Notes: generated by a model from the sequence alone, not told the origin. A stretch of 35,922 nucleotides of DNA from Alicyclobacillus tolerans (GCF_021739485.1 NZ_JAJFNK010000050.1:1-35922), one strand, 5' to 3'. Numbered from the stretch's first letter, positions 7,294-14,156 are shown. Translations and numbers: made by a program.

Positions 7294-7855
7294 TACTCAA
7301 TTTTGAGTAAAACCAGGGACACTCTCGCTCCCGAAATGTCGGGATTGAATCGATTGACGGCGGATTTTTCCGCCACCAGTTTTTCGCGCCACCCCGACGC
7401 CCTATGTTGGACTTAAACCGTCATTGCAAATGATGGTTTGCCTTTTTGAACGTAGTCCGTTCATTGATCGCCCCAAAGTTTGGGTCAAACCTGTGCAAGA
7501 TTTTGGCTAGGGTGCATCAATTCCCACACGTGGGAAGTCAACTTCCCGTTCTCCCCCGTTTCGGGGAAAAGTCAGGGACTCGGCAAATCCGTCGCCTCCA
7601 AATGGAAACTTGAATTTCCGTTTACCCAAAACTTATGGTCAATAACCAATCCAAAGTTGGATCCGTTGGATAGTACACATCCACGCGGTCTGTTTGCCAC
7701 CTTCGTCTGAATTCGGACGAACCCCAACTTTGGTAGTAACCGGCTCAAGTTTGAGCACACCCATCAAGTTCAAAGTGGTGCAAATTTGCACCTGGATCTG
7801 TCACCTAGTCAACGGAAAATTCCATTCAGACATGCACTCAATCCATAATTGGATT
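7294..7855. repeat. Array of about 17 short non-identical palindromes
   Basis: No ORF is supported in the 680 bp upstream of the FtsK-like gene. Instead there is a run of short inverted repeats, mostly 14-16 bp. Examples: TACTCAATTTTGAGTA (7294-7309), TCCCGAaatgTCGGGA (7329-7344), GGCGGATTTTTCCGCC (7359-7374), AAACC..GGTTT (7415-7439), TGAACG..CGTTCA (7447-7463), CCCAAAGTTTGGG (7472-7484), TTCCCACACGTGGGAA (7521-7536), GGGAAGTCAACTTCCC (7532-7547), CCCCGTTTCGGGG (7554-7566), GGAAA..TTTCC (7604-7619), ATCCAAAGTTGGAT (7649-7662), TTCGTC..GACGAA (7702-7721), GCTCAAGTTTGAGC (7743-7756), GGTGCAAATTTGCACC (7777-7792), AATCCATAATTGGATT (7840-7855). Arms differ between units; only size and form are shared. 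Confidence 0.85.
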
Positions 7856-7936
7856 CAAAATGTTTACCCTCCCATCAACTGCTGAAGCAAATCCAGAAAG
7901 TCCTGTATGTTGCTCATCGTGAACGGATGCCCCGCG

Positions 7937-8173
7937 TCAACCTTTGTAAGACTTTCCAGCAGTTTCACCCACCACATTTCGATCACCGTCCTCTCCAGCT
8001 GCCGCAATCGCCGCGAGGGGGCACTTGTGCGCCAGTTCCGGATGAGTTAGTTTGTGGCCAACCGCAAACGCTACGGCCCATATCGCGACAGGGTACGAAG
8101 CACCTGCCATCACGCATGCAGCTGCAGACCCTGCGAACGAGACGCCCAAAACAGCCCACACAGCGCCTTTCAT
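7937..8173 (-). CDS. Small membrane protein, 78 aa
   Basis: The ATG overlaps the stop of the RHH gene (ATGA), indicating translational coupling. Residues 1-40 are hydrophobic and Ala-rich (AVWAVLGVSFAGSAAACVMA and YPVAIWAVAFAVGH), giving one or two membrane segments followed by a polar tail. No family is recognised. Its place upstream of the FtsK-like ATPase suggests a membrane partner of that system (inference). Confidence 0.65.
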   Translation of the reverse strand: MKGAVWAVLGVSFAGSAAACVMAGASYPVAIWAVAFAVGHKLTHPELAHKCPLAAIAAAGEDGDRNVVGETAGKSYKG

Positions 8174-8370
8174 GAGTCAGCACCCAATTCGACCTGAATG
8201 GACGCCGAAGCCCTAGAAATGGCTTTCCTGCGCTCCAATTCCGCTTCCAAACACCGTTTCACAAAGCGACTGAATGTCATCTCTCGAGCCAGGTTGAATA
8301 GTTCCCGTTCCACAGCATCATCCAGGTTGAAGCTGATGCATTTGCGCTTTTCCCCATACACTTGCCGCAC
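8170..8370 (-). CDS. Ribbon-helix-helix protein, 66 aa
   Basis: The GTG at 8370 lies seven bases after GGAGGTG; longer frames upstream have no such site. The protein shows the RHH pattern RKCISFNLDDAVERELFNLA followed by MTFSRFVKRCLEAELERR. Plasmid proteins of this size and fold act as operon repressors or relaxosome accessory factors (MobC-like). The adjacent FtsK/relaxation operon makes either role possible. Confidence 0.65.
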   Translation of the reverse strand: MRQVYGEKRKCISFNLDDAVERELFNLAREMTFSRFVKRCLEAELERRKAISRASASIQVELGADS

Positions 8371-8487
8371 AATGCGACACCTCCAATCAAAGTGTTCTGT
8401 TATGCAATGTATGGGCGACTGGCCGTCCATGTTGATTTGTCCGCATAAAAAATACGAGCCTCTGCAGGCCCGCATGCCAGAATTCGT

Positions 8488-8565
8488 TTATTTATCTCGC
8501 AGTTCATACATGATGATGGCTAACAAAACACCCAGCAACAAAAGAATCAAAACAAAGCTCACCAT
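8488..8565 (-). CDS. Hydrophobic micropeptide, 25 aa
   Basis: The ATG follows AAGGTAGAG. The peptide (MVSFVLILLLLGVLLAII, then MYELRDK) is almost entirely one transmembrane helix with a charged C-terminus. This resembles small membrane toxins or modulators in form only. It lies between two genes on the same strand. Confidence 0.45.
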   Translation of the reverse strand: MVSFVLILLLLGVLLAIIMYELRDK

Positions 8566-8609
8566 GAGGTCTCTACCTTCGATCTGTAAGGTTCCCTCAA
8601 CCTTGCAAC

Positions 8610-8786
8610 TTATGACGCTGCCCGCTTACCCATAGCCTCAGCGTTCACGTACGGGTAAATCCCCGTTGGATGGACGTAAAATACTGTCCTCATCACCCGA
8701 ATAGACGGAGTTACCTTGACCAGTTCCTTCCGATACGGGCACCACGCTACCGGGCTTTCTTCTGGACTGTTTCTATAATCATTCAC
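8610..8786 (-). CDS. Degenerate paralog of the small zinc-ribbon protein, 58 aa
   Basis: The GTG at 8786 follows AGGGAGAGGG. The protein aligns end to end with the zinc ribbon at 16085-16267: NDYRNSPEESPVAWC against DDYRLNTDESPVIWC, MRTVFYVHPTGIYPY against MKTVFRVTEHGIYPF. Three of the four Cys of the other copy are replaced (CPYRKE for CLKCKH, VNAEAM for GICEEC), so metal binding is probably lost. Confidence 0.65.
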   Translation of the reverse strand: MNDYRNSPEESPVAWCPYRKELVKVTPSIRVMRTVFYVHPTGIYPYVNAEAMGKRAAS

Positions 8787-8990
8787 TGAACCCTCTCCCT
8801 TCCCCTGAACCGATCTAAAACAACACAAAATGCAGGTTACCAAAAAGATTGTGTAAAAGACTGTCGAACAGGGTCGATGTCGAGTTTTATTATGTGGAAA
8901 CCACACTGTACTTAGGGATTCATAGCAATTCAATACGCAAAATTCAAATATAATGTGTTGTGTTACATAGAAAATATAAGGGCTGGTCAA

Positions 8991-9413
8991 ATGAATACCA
9001 AGAAATTCAGATGGTACAAGATCGTTGGATACCCAATGAGAGGGGAGGATATTCCGCAAGACATTCCTTTTATTTGCATTGTCCAATCTACATCTCCACG
9101 ACATGTACTAAAACAATATGGTGGGATCAAAAAGCACATTGACGCTGGAAAGGTGATACATCTTCAATTTCCAACTCAACAAAAGGAAATACACGTATTT
9201 CCAAAACAATGGGAACCACAGGACGATGCAAACTTTGCCGAAACACCCTTAGGCTTTATAAAAATCATTCCTGTAACAAGATATCTTTGCGAATGTGGAG
9301 AGGAACGTCTTTCAGAACATCGTTATCCATCTGTATGGTGCACTTGCGAGAAAAAAATGTTTCCAGTTGACAAGGAACTGCCGGTTTTTCACCCCATACC
9401 TCATCCAAAATGA
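8991..9413 (+). CDS. Zinc-ribbon hypothetical protein, 140 aa
   Basis: The ATG at 8991 follows a weak AAGGG element; an upstream in-frame ATG has none. The protein starts MNTKKFRWYKIVGYPMRG, has an alpha/beta middle part and ends with CECGEERLSEHRYPSVWCTCEK, a four-Cys zinc ribbon at about residues 99-120. The region is more AT-rich than its neighbours, consistent with separate acquisition. TATAAT at 8949-8954 could be its -10 box. A hairpin terminator follows at 9439. Function unknown. Confidence 0.6.
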   Translation: MNTKKFRWYKIVGYPMRGEDIPQDIPFICIVQSTSPRHVLKQYGGIKKHIDAGKVIHLQFPTQQKEIHVFPKQWEPQDDANFAETPLGFIKIIPVTRYLCECGEERLSEHRYPSVWCTCEKKMFPVDKELPVFHPIPHPK

Positions 9414-9438
9414 AAATCTCTATTTACTCCAAACATCT

Positions 9439-9475
9439 GCCGTGCGTTCATGATTATCTCATACGTACGGCTTTA
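9439..9475 (+). terminator. Terminator after the 140-aa gene
   Basis: GCCGTGCGT (9439-9447) pairs with ACGTACGGC (9463-9471) with one G-U pair, followed by TTTAT. Confidence 0.55.
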
Positions 9476-9533
9476 TCCCCTCAAAGCAAAATACGAGCCT
9501 TCATGAGACTCATTCATGTTTATTCCAGACTGT

Positions 9534-9599
9534 TAATTTGGCGTTAAAAAGGCGATAATTCGGGGTCAATTCGGTGTGAATCTGGTGTTAATTCCACGT
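9534..9599. repeat. Six tandem 11-bp repeats (iteron-like)
   Basis: The units are exactly in register: TAATTTGGCGT, TAAAAAGGCGA, TAATTCGGGGT, CAATTCGGTGT, GAATCTGGTGT, TAATTCCACGT. The consensus is roughly TAATTCGGNGT. A period of 11 bp keeps sites on one DNA face, as in iteron origins or partition centromeres. No ORF covers it. Confidence 0.7.
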
Positions 9600-9685
9600 T
9601 ACGCAAAACCAAGGGCCGCAAGGGTTAGAGTGAGTGAAATGGTTCTACAAAGAGGAGTTCCAAAATTTTTGGTTCTAGTCGAAAT

Positions 9686-9732
9686 ATCACACGGTCATAC
9701 ATTCAACCGTCTCATCCTTACTACCGTGTGAT
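9686..9732. repeat. Inverted repeat with 10-bp arms
   Basis: ATCACACGGT (9686-9695) is the reverse complement of ACCGTGTGAT (9723-9732). An internal ACCGT (9706-9710) offers an alternative pairing with ACGGT (9691-9695). It lies about 90 bp from the 11-bp tandem repeats in the same 380-bp intergenic block. Confidence 0.55.
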
Positions 9733-9797
9733 GGTTTATTCATACCACATTCCAAGAAAAATCCACTGTAATGATCGGTAACAAGCACTCCCGCATA

Positions 9798-10028
9798 TCA
9801 GTACAAGCCCGTGAATACATCTTCAAGATGGACACCCAGCACCTCACACAAAGCGATTGCTGTGTCAATGCGAGGTCGATCGATCCGACCGTTACGGATC
9901 CTGGTGATTGTCGCCTCGCTAACCCCACTCATGTAGGCTAGTTCCTGCACGTTTACATCCAAATCCGCCATGATCACGCGCAATTTACGCCCTGGTTTTT
10001 GTTGCGTGGTGCGAATAACCCCAAACAC
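9798..10028 (-). CDS. XRE/Cro-CI family transcriptional regulator, 76 aa
   Basis: The GTG at 10028 follows AGGAGGGATGGGG. The protein is a single HTH_3 domain: KLRVIMADLDVNVQELAYMS, then SEATITRIRNGRIDRP and the closing helices ALCEVLGVHLEDVF. A 17-bp perfect palindrome lies 16 bp upstream and is the obvious autoregulatory operator. Confidence 0.85.
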   Translation of the reverse strand: MFGVIRTTQQKPGRKLRVIMADLDVNVQELAYMSGVSEATITRIRNGRIDRPRIDTAIALCEVLGVHLEDVFTGLY

Positions 10029-10043
10029 ACCCCATCCCTCCTA

Positions 10044-10060
10044 ATCCTACTTGGTAGGAT
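10044..10060. promoter_or_regulatory. Palindromic operator of the XRE gene
   Basis: ATCCTAC-ttg-GTAGGAT has perfect 7-bp arms and a 3-bp centre. It sits just upstream of the ribosome-binding site of the XRE gene, where a Cro/CI-type repressor would be expected to bind. Confidence 0.6.
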
Positions 10061-10481
10061 GGACAAGTGTGATAGAGTTCATACGCAAGCCACGAAAAAG
10101 ATGCTATATTGTCCTTGTCACCACACAACACAGACACATAACACAGTCCAGCGGGTGACATGGATACCCCAGTCTAAGAAGATCGGCTCTCGCTGGCCGG
10201 TCTTTTTAGTACCTACTTACCAAGAACCAAGTTTCTTTTCTGCGCATTCTGCAACAATAGCAAACAAAATCCAACCGTTACCCCATTCTTAACGGCATTC
10301 ATTGCTGCATCCGGTACGCCCATTGCTACGGAATATGTGATTCCATTTGACACCTCAATCAGAAAAGCAGAGTAACAACGCACAAACCGACAGTATCCGC
10401 CATCCTCAGTATTCTATAATGACTGCGCCGTAGTACTCGTTTGCCGCTTGAGTAAGGACACGGGATTGGACTCTCAAGCGG
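10061..10481. other. Intergenic region between the XRE gene and panD
   Basis: It holds a possible 29-aa plus-strand ORF (GTG 10069 to 10158, weak AGGATGG site) and a terminator at 10179-10208. An inverted repeat reaches into the panD stop codon. I see no larger gene. Confidence 0.35.
10179..10208 (+). terminator. Rho-independent terminator
   Basis: AAGATCGGC pairs with GCCGGTCTT (one G-U pair), followed by TTTAG. It implies a short plus-strand transcript starting downstream of 10060. Confidence 0.55.
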
Positions 10482-10482
10482 C
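10443..10482. terminator. Inverted repeat at the end of panD
   Basis: GCCGCTTGAG (10443-10452) and CTCAAGCGGC (10473-10482) are perfect 10-bp arms. The second arm touches the panD stop codon. There is no U tract, so it could be a stabilising 3' hairpin or a weak terminator. Confidence 0.45.
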
Positions 10483-10871
10483 TACGGCATACGTGCATTT
10501 TCCTCTGCTTCACTATCTAAAAAATCCAAGACTCGATTATTCTCATCCACCACAATCACCTTCGGCTGATGTTGTTTCACCTCTTCCGGGTCATAAATGC
10601 CATATGACATAATGATCACCAGATCTCCTGGCTCCGCTAATCTTGCCGCCGCTCCATTCAATTCAATTGCACCACTGTCTCGTGGCCCACGAATGACATA
10701 TGTATCAAACCGACCACCGGTATTTATATTCACAATCTGCACAAGCTCGTTTTCAAGAAGTTCGGCCTTCTCCATAAGCTCCTCATCGATCGTAATGCTT
10801 CCCACATAGTGTAAATTTGTTCCTGTAACCCTCACCCGATGCAACTTAGATTTCATCAAAGTACGTAACAT
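10482..10871 (-). CDS. panD: Aspartate 1-decarboxylase proenzyme
   Basis: The product is 129 aa and covers the full length of the PanD family. PanD decarboxylates L-aspartate to beta-alanine for pantothenate and coenzyme A synthesis in the cytoplasm. The self-processing site YVGSITID is intact: Gly24-Ser25 is cut and Ser25 becomes the pyruvoyl group. Lys9, His11, the TYVIRGPR block with its catalytic Arg, and LNGAAARL with the conserved Asn are present. The ATG follows GGGAGG. The gene stands alone, without panB or panC, between an XRE regulator and rep-related genes, so it looks like metabolic cargo. Such a gene could supply beta-alanine to a host with a weak or missing chromosomal panD. Confidence 0.95.
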   Translation of the reverse strand: MLRTLMKSKLHRVRVTGTNLHYVGSITIDEELMEKAELLENELVQIVNINTGGRFDTYVIRGPRDSGAIELNGAAARLAEPGDLVIIMSYGIYDPEEVKQHQPKVIVVDENNRVLDFLDSEAEENARMP

Positions 10872-11093
10872 CCAAAATGCCTCCCTCTACAACAAAAGTT
10901 TCACCTAAAAACTGAAAGTATACGCTAAAAAAGCATAAGCAGTATTCCCCAAACCGACAACATCCGTAGGCCGGATAGTCTACAATGGCCATACTAAACT
11001 CGGTTACCACTTGGGAAATCGCGCCTAAGCTGCTACAGCCCAAAACGATACAATACAACTAAGTACCTGAAAATCCTGAAAGGGGAGAGAACC

Positions 11094-11297
11094 ATTAAAA
11101 CATCCGATCTGTACAACAAGCTAATCCAAGAGAAAACCATAAAACTCAGCAAGCGGCAAATGAACAAATTGATACCATACGCCCAACAACGAGGAATTCA
11201 AATAGACTGTGCCCCAGTAAAACACGATGCCGCAACACTATATACTGTGACCCTTCAATCGAGAGCGCAAAAGCCTGATAACGACAATTCCCCCTGA
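11094..11297 (+). CDS. Small winged-helix-like protein, 67 aa, putative ATT start
   Basis: This open frame has no ATG/GTG/TTG near its beginning, but AGGGGAG at 11081-11087 lies six bases before ATT AAA ACA. Read as Met this gives MKTSDLYNKLIQEKTIKLSK, then RQMNKLIPYAQQRGIQID and LYTVTL, a sensible compact alpha/beta domain. ATT is a rare, weak start (known for infC). Alternatively the gene is a 5'-damaged remnant. A CCCC/GGGG hairpin sits at its stop codon. Confidence 0.5.
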   Translation: MKTSDLYNKLIQEKTIKLSKRQMNKLIPYAQQRGIQIDCAPVKHDAATLYTVTLQSRAQKPDNDNSP

Positions 11298-11357
11298 GGG
11301 GAAGCAGCTACTACAGGAGATCCACCCTCATCCCAATGACTACGAGCCAAACAAATA

Positions 11358-11894
11358 CATGGCTAAAGCCCAGTAATACAAGCGCACGGACTTTGAACAC
11401 CTACGATTTTCCATTTATTAAATAATGTGCCTCTCCAACAGAACACCCTAATTGAGCGGCAATCCTACGATAACTCATTCCTTCACTACGCAGTCTCAGC
11501 GCCTCCTGACGGCGGATTTCCGCCTGCTCAAGATATTTATCCCTCGATACCGCTCCCGCCTGTTTACGCCTTTTCTGCTCTCTCTCGCGATGTCTGCGCA
11601 GCTTTTCGCTGCGGCCGATAATCGTCTTGAGATGTGTTTGTTCTTCGTCCGTGAGTTCTAGAAGTTCAATCAATCGTTTGTTCCCATACCGGTACTGTTT
11701 GTCCCCCGATTTAAAAGCCGTCTCAGCTGAACGTGTCGCTCGTTGCACTTCTGCTTCGGTCAAGGGTTCTGAGAACTGCGTGTTCAAGTCCAACGTGTCT
11801 TCCAGCGCCTGGCCTACATCCTCCAGGAAGGTGCACTTCCATGGACGAAATTGGACCCCGGAAAAGCGCAAAGACAGGAGCATGGCTAAAGCCC
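11358..11894. repeat. 14-bp direct repeats flanking the rep fragment
   Basis: CATGGCTAAAGCCC occurs at 11358-11371 and again at 11881-11894, 523 bp apart. The copies bracket the truncated second copy of the rep gene. This is what a recombination or duplication event between short repeats would leave. Confidence 0.65.
11401..11883 (-). pseudogene. Truncated second copy of rep (C-terminal part only)
   Basis: The 160-aa frame aligns with the C-terminal third of the neighbouring Rep: ALEDTLDLNTQFSEPLTEAEV against ALQGTLELNEQFTEPLPEREV, then TIIGRSEKLRRHRE against TIIGRNEKRRRDRE, and the terminal HTH (GMSYRRIAAQLGCSVGEAHY). The primase part with its DxD motif is absent. The first 15 or so residues (MLLSLRFSGVQFRPW) are unrelated to Rep. 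An ATG with AAGGGG upstream exists at 11883, so a DNA-binding fragment might still be made and could compete with Rep. Sequence divergence shows the duplication is not recent. Confidence 0.7.
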
Positions 11895-11923
11895 CTTAAT
11901 ATAAAGGGACACACATGTTACAC

Positions 11924-13201
11924 CTAATTACTGGAATTAATCAGTCTCGAAACCTGCGTATGGCTTATACCAAGCTCAGAGCCAATTGCTCTGTAACTCT
12001 TGCCTTGTTCCCGCAATCTCACCGCCTCCTGACGACGTTTCTCTGCTTCTGCTATGTATTCATCCCTCGGCCTTACACCTTGTTCTCTACGTTGTTTCAT
12101 CGTACTTTCGCGGTCTCTACGACGTTTCTCATTACGGCCAATAATGGTTTGCATGTGGACTTCTTCGTCTTCGCTGATGTCTAACCATTCTATAAGCTTG
12201 GCGTTCCTTACGTTATACCCTGCGCCTGGATAGCCCTTTTCTTTCGCGATCCGGTTTGCCTCTGGATTCGACTTTGCGTAAAATGCCTTTTCTGCACTTT
12301 TGGTAGCTCGCACGACTTCCCGCTCTGGTAATGGCTCAGTGAACTGCTCATTGAGTTCCAGCGTCCCCTGTAGGGCCTCTTCTGTATCTGCCAGGAAACA
12401 GCAGGACCAATACCGATACAAGAACAGAATGACCTCCCGGTGTCCTGTTACATTCCATTCACGCAGCTCGCAGAGCTTCACCAGGTCTGTCAGACGCGTG
12501 TAATGCAGAGAGTAGACCTTGTACATCTTGTGATGCACTTTCGCCTCTGCATCGACCTGTTCCCGCAGTTTCTTGGGCGACAAAGGCGGAAGGTATTCGC
12601 GCTCTATGTCTCGCAGTTGGTAGCGATACTCATGCCGATATTGGACCAACACCGGCTCGTTGGATTTAGAGTTAACCGTTCCACCCATTCTCAAGATTCG
12701 AGCTGCGTCCGTTGCTTTTGCGTCCCCACCAAAGGACGACAACTGGCGCACCAGATAGTTCTCGACCGCTTGCCAAAGCGGGAGGGCCTTGGCCGGCACA
12801 GGCTCCAGGAACCACACCAGGGCAATTCCCCGGCCAGAGTGAATGATGATGTTTGGGTCCGGCAACTTATCACGAAACAATCCGGTCTCCATCGATCCGA
12901 TAACCCATTCTGGATCAAAGTTCAGCAAGTAGCAGTCCACGTCCACATACAAGGCCCGGAGCTGTCGTATGTATTCGATTTTTCGGGATGGACGATAGAA
13001 GGTGTTCTGGCTGAAATAGACATCATCACCAAGCCACTCAGACAGCACAACTGCTATCTCCTCTAGACGGTAATGGTACTGTTTGTAGCGGCCGCCTTCC
13101 CATCTTGCCAACGTGATCCATCCGTCTGCGCCGGCATGGTGTTTTAAGATATGTTCCAGTGCTGTATGCTCCGAGACTGCGGCCAGTGTGTTGTCTGCCA
13201 A
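11924..13201 (-). CDS. AEP primase-like plasmid replication protein with C-terminal HTH
   Basis: The product is about 425 aa from a TTG at 13201, which sits six bases after AAAGGAGGG; an ATG at 13258 in the same frame lies inside the attenuator hairpin. Archaeo-eukaryotic primase motifs are visible: LRALYVDVDCY (metal-binding DxD at about 87/89), IIHSGRGIALVWF (about 119-131) and ARILRMGGTVNSKS (motif III). The C-terminus has a charged helix (EKRRRDRESTMKQRREQG) and an HTH (YRAIGSELGISHTQVSRL). This architecture fits replication initiator-primases of Gram-positive plasmids. The leader carries an attenuator and an opposing small RNA, as expected for a copy-number-controlled rep gene. Confidence 0.7.
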   Translation of the reverse strand: MADNTLAAVSEHTALEHILKHHAGADGWITLARWEGGRYKQYHYRLEEIAVVLSEWLGDDVYFSQNTFYRPSRKIEYIRQLRALYVDVDCYLLNFDPEWVIGSMETGLFRDKLPDPNIIIHSGRGIALVWFLEPVPAKALPLWQAVENYLVRQLSSFGGDAKATDAARILRMGGTVNSKSNEPVLVQYRHEYRYQLRDIEREYLPPLSPKKLREQVDAEAKVHHKMYKVYSLHYTRLTDLVKLCELREWNVTGHREVILFLYRYWSCCFLADTEEALQGTLELNEQFTEPLPEREVVRATKSAEKAFYAKSNPEANRIAKEKGYPGAGYNVRNAKLIEWLDISEDEEVHMQTIIGRNEKRRRDRESTMKQRREQGVRPRDEYIAEAEKRRQEAVRLREQGKSYRAIGSELGISHTQVSRLINSSN

Positions 13202-13226
13202 GCATGTCCCTCCTTTCCGCAAACGC

Positions 13227-13275
13227 AAAAATCCGGTTCCCATCGTGTTAAATGCCACACGAGAGAGAACCGGAT
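13227..13275 (-). terminator. Attenuator hairpin in the rep leader
   Basis: On the minus strand ATCCGGTTC (13275-13267) pairs with GAACCGGAT (13239-13231). An inner TCGTGT/ACACGA stem lies between them, and five T follow (13231-13227). It lies about 25 bases before the rep start, so termination here would shut off rep. Confidence 0.7.
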
Positions 13276-13307
13276 CTATATCCGTCCATTATCGCCATAT
13301 TTCGCTA

Positions 13308-13337
13308 TTGATACTCGTATACACGGTACGATATAAT
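13308..13337 (+). promoter_or_regulatory. Strong sigma-A promoter for the antisense RNA
   Basis: TTGATA (13308-13313), an 18-bp spacer and a perfect TATAAT (13332-13337) are present. Transcription would start near 13344, opposite to rep. Confidence 0.7.
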
Positions 13338-13343
13338 CACTAG

Positions 13344-13460
13344 CGAAACACGCATACTCAGCCTGAACCTGAGTGGTGCGTCAAGCGTCTCTCGATGTTG
13401 GAGCATCGAGGGGGCACGTGCCTCACACAAGGTTGGCGCCAAGTGTGGGGCTTTTAATTT
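13344..13460 (+). ncRNA. Antisense RNA opposite the rep leader
   Basis: The interval has a promoter, no ORF and a terminator. It folds into three stems: ACGCA-ACTCAG with CTGAGT-TGCGT (13351-13382), CTCGATG with CATCGAG (13391-13410), and the terminator CCTCACAC with GTGTGGGG (13421-13450) followed by CTTTTAATTT. It lies wholly inside the predicted rep leader and is fully complementary to it, as for counter-transcribed copy-control RNAs of Inc18 and pT181-type plasmids. Confidence 0.65.
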
Positions 13461-13484
13461 GCCCGTCCGTATTCAGTTAGATTC

Positions 13485-13514
13485 AATCTAGCATTTTTCA
13501 CAGTAATCGATCAA
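13485..13514 (-). promoter_or_regulatory. Putative rep promoter with palindromic operator
   Basis: On the minus strand TTGATC (13514-13509) and TAGATT (13490-13485) are 18 bp apart. The -10 box is part of a 13-bp palindrome TAGATTcAATCTA (13478-13490), which could bind a repressor. The leader to the rep start would be about 275 bases. Confidence 0.5.
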
Positions 13515-13568
13515 TAGTGCTACTATATAAGCGGAGCATTTCGCTCCCCATCCTCAGTCGTGATGCAG

Positions 13569-13607
13569 GCACAAGTCCCTTTGATACGCGGGGACTTGTG
13601 CTGTTTT
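13569..13607 (+). terminator. Strong plus-strand terminator
   Basis: GCACAAGTCCC (13569-13579) pairs perfectly with GGGACTTGTGC (13591-13601), followed by TGTTTTCG. A GGAGC/GCTCC hairpin and TACTATATAA lie upstream at 13521-13547. A short second plus-strand RNA may therefore end here. Confidence 0.6.
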
Positions 13608-13700
13608 CGTATCAACTCATCGTTTCAATCTAGCTTCGAGATTATAGATATATCGTAATGTCACACCTGTTGCTCGTTCGACTTGGCTTTGGTCGGACGG

Positions 13701-13738
13701 AAAAAACAGACGGCTTTGCGAGGGGCCGTCTGTTTTTT
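13701..13738. terminator. Bidirectional terminator, 14-bp arms
   Basis: AAAAAACAGACGGC (13701-13714) pairs with GCCGTCTGTTTTTT (13725-13738). On the minus strand it directly follows the 44-aa gene. Confidence 0.75.
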
Positions 13739-13744
13739 ACTTCA

Positions 13745-13879
13745 CTACTCGTTAGTGGCTTTCTTCTGCTCGGCCTCTTCACGTTCACGTTCACGTTTCA
13801 GTTTTCGCAAAATGGCTCTCGCTGTGATTTGCGCAATGATGGTTTCCGCTTCAGGGCAAAGTCGGATTGGCTCTCCCAT
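13745..13879 (-). CDS. Small charged protein, 44 aa
   Basis: The ATG lies after a near-consensus AGGAGGTGA, and the stop is followed by a strong terminator, so this is a well-supported small gene. The product starts MGEPIRLCPEAETIIAQIT and then becomes a charged helix (RAILRKLKRERERE), coded partly by a threefold GAACGT hexamer repeat. No family is recognised; a coiled-coil or nucleic-acid contact is plausible. Confidence 0.65.
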   Translation of the reverse strand: MGEPIRLCPEAETIIAQITARAILRKLKREREREEAEQKKATNE

Positions 13880-13925
13880 CGCTGTCACCTCCTGATTTAT
13901 TCCGATTCTAAAGCATTGACCGACA

Positions 13926-14156
13926 TCACCCTATGTTGTGTAACTCTAATTCTGCATCAGGAAACTCACATTCATCAATGTTCCTCCGAACCTCAATCGC
14001 CAAGTTTTTGATGTCCTTAAAGCAATCCTCCGCTGTGTAGCGATCGTCATCCGCCATCTGGTGTAGGATGTTGATCAATGCATTGTAAATTTCGACACTT
14101 TCAATCTCATTAAGAATTTGCGTTGGCCAGTTCCCGCGAACATTCACCATAGCCAT
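13926..14156 (-). CDS. Hypothetical acidic protein, 76 aa
   Basis: The ATG at 14156 overlaps the stop of the upstream gene (TGATG) and follows AGGGGGTG. The protein is helical and acidic (QILNEIESVEIYNALINIL, then RYTAEDCFKDIKNLAIEVRR). No family is recognised. It is the second gene of a two-gene unit with 14156-14455. Confidence 0.55.
   Translation of the reverse strand: MAMVNVRGNWPTQILNEIESVEIYNALINILHQMADDDRYTAEDCFKDIKNLAIEVRRNIDECEFPDAELELHNIG

Noticed and set aside
7254..7936. CRISPR-like array
   Set aside because: Units are palindromes of different sequence; there is no constant repeat and no spacer pattern, and no cas genes are present.
12440..13066. Plus-strand ORF of 208 codons opposite rep
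   Set aside because: It is the shadow of the rep coding strand, without ribosome-binding site or recognisable domain.
13658..14011. Plus-strand ORF of 117 codons
   Set aside because: It includes the bidirectional terminator at 13701-13738 and overlaps the better-supported 44-aa and 76-aa minus-strand genes.
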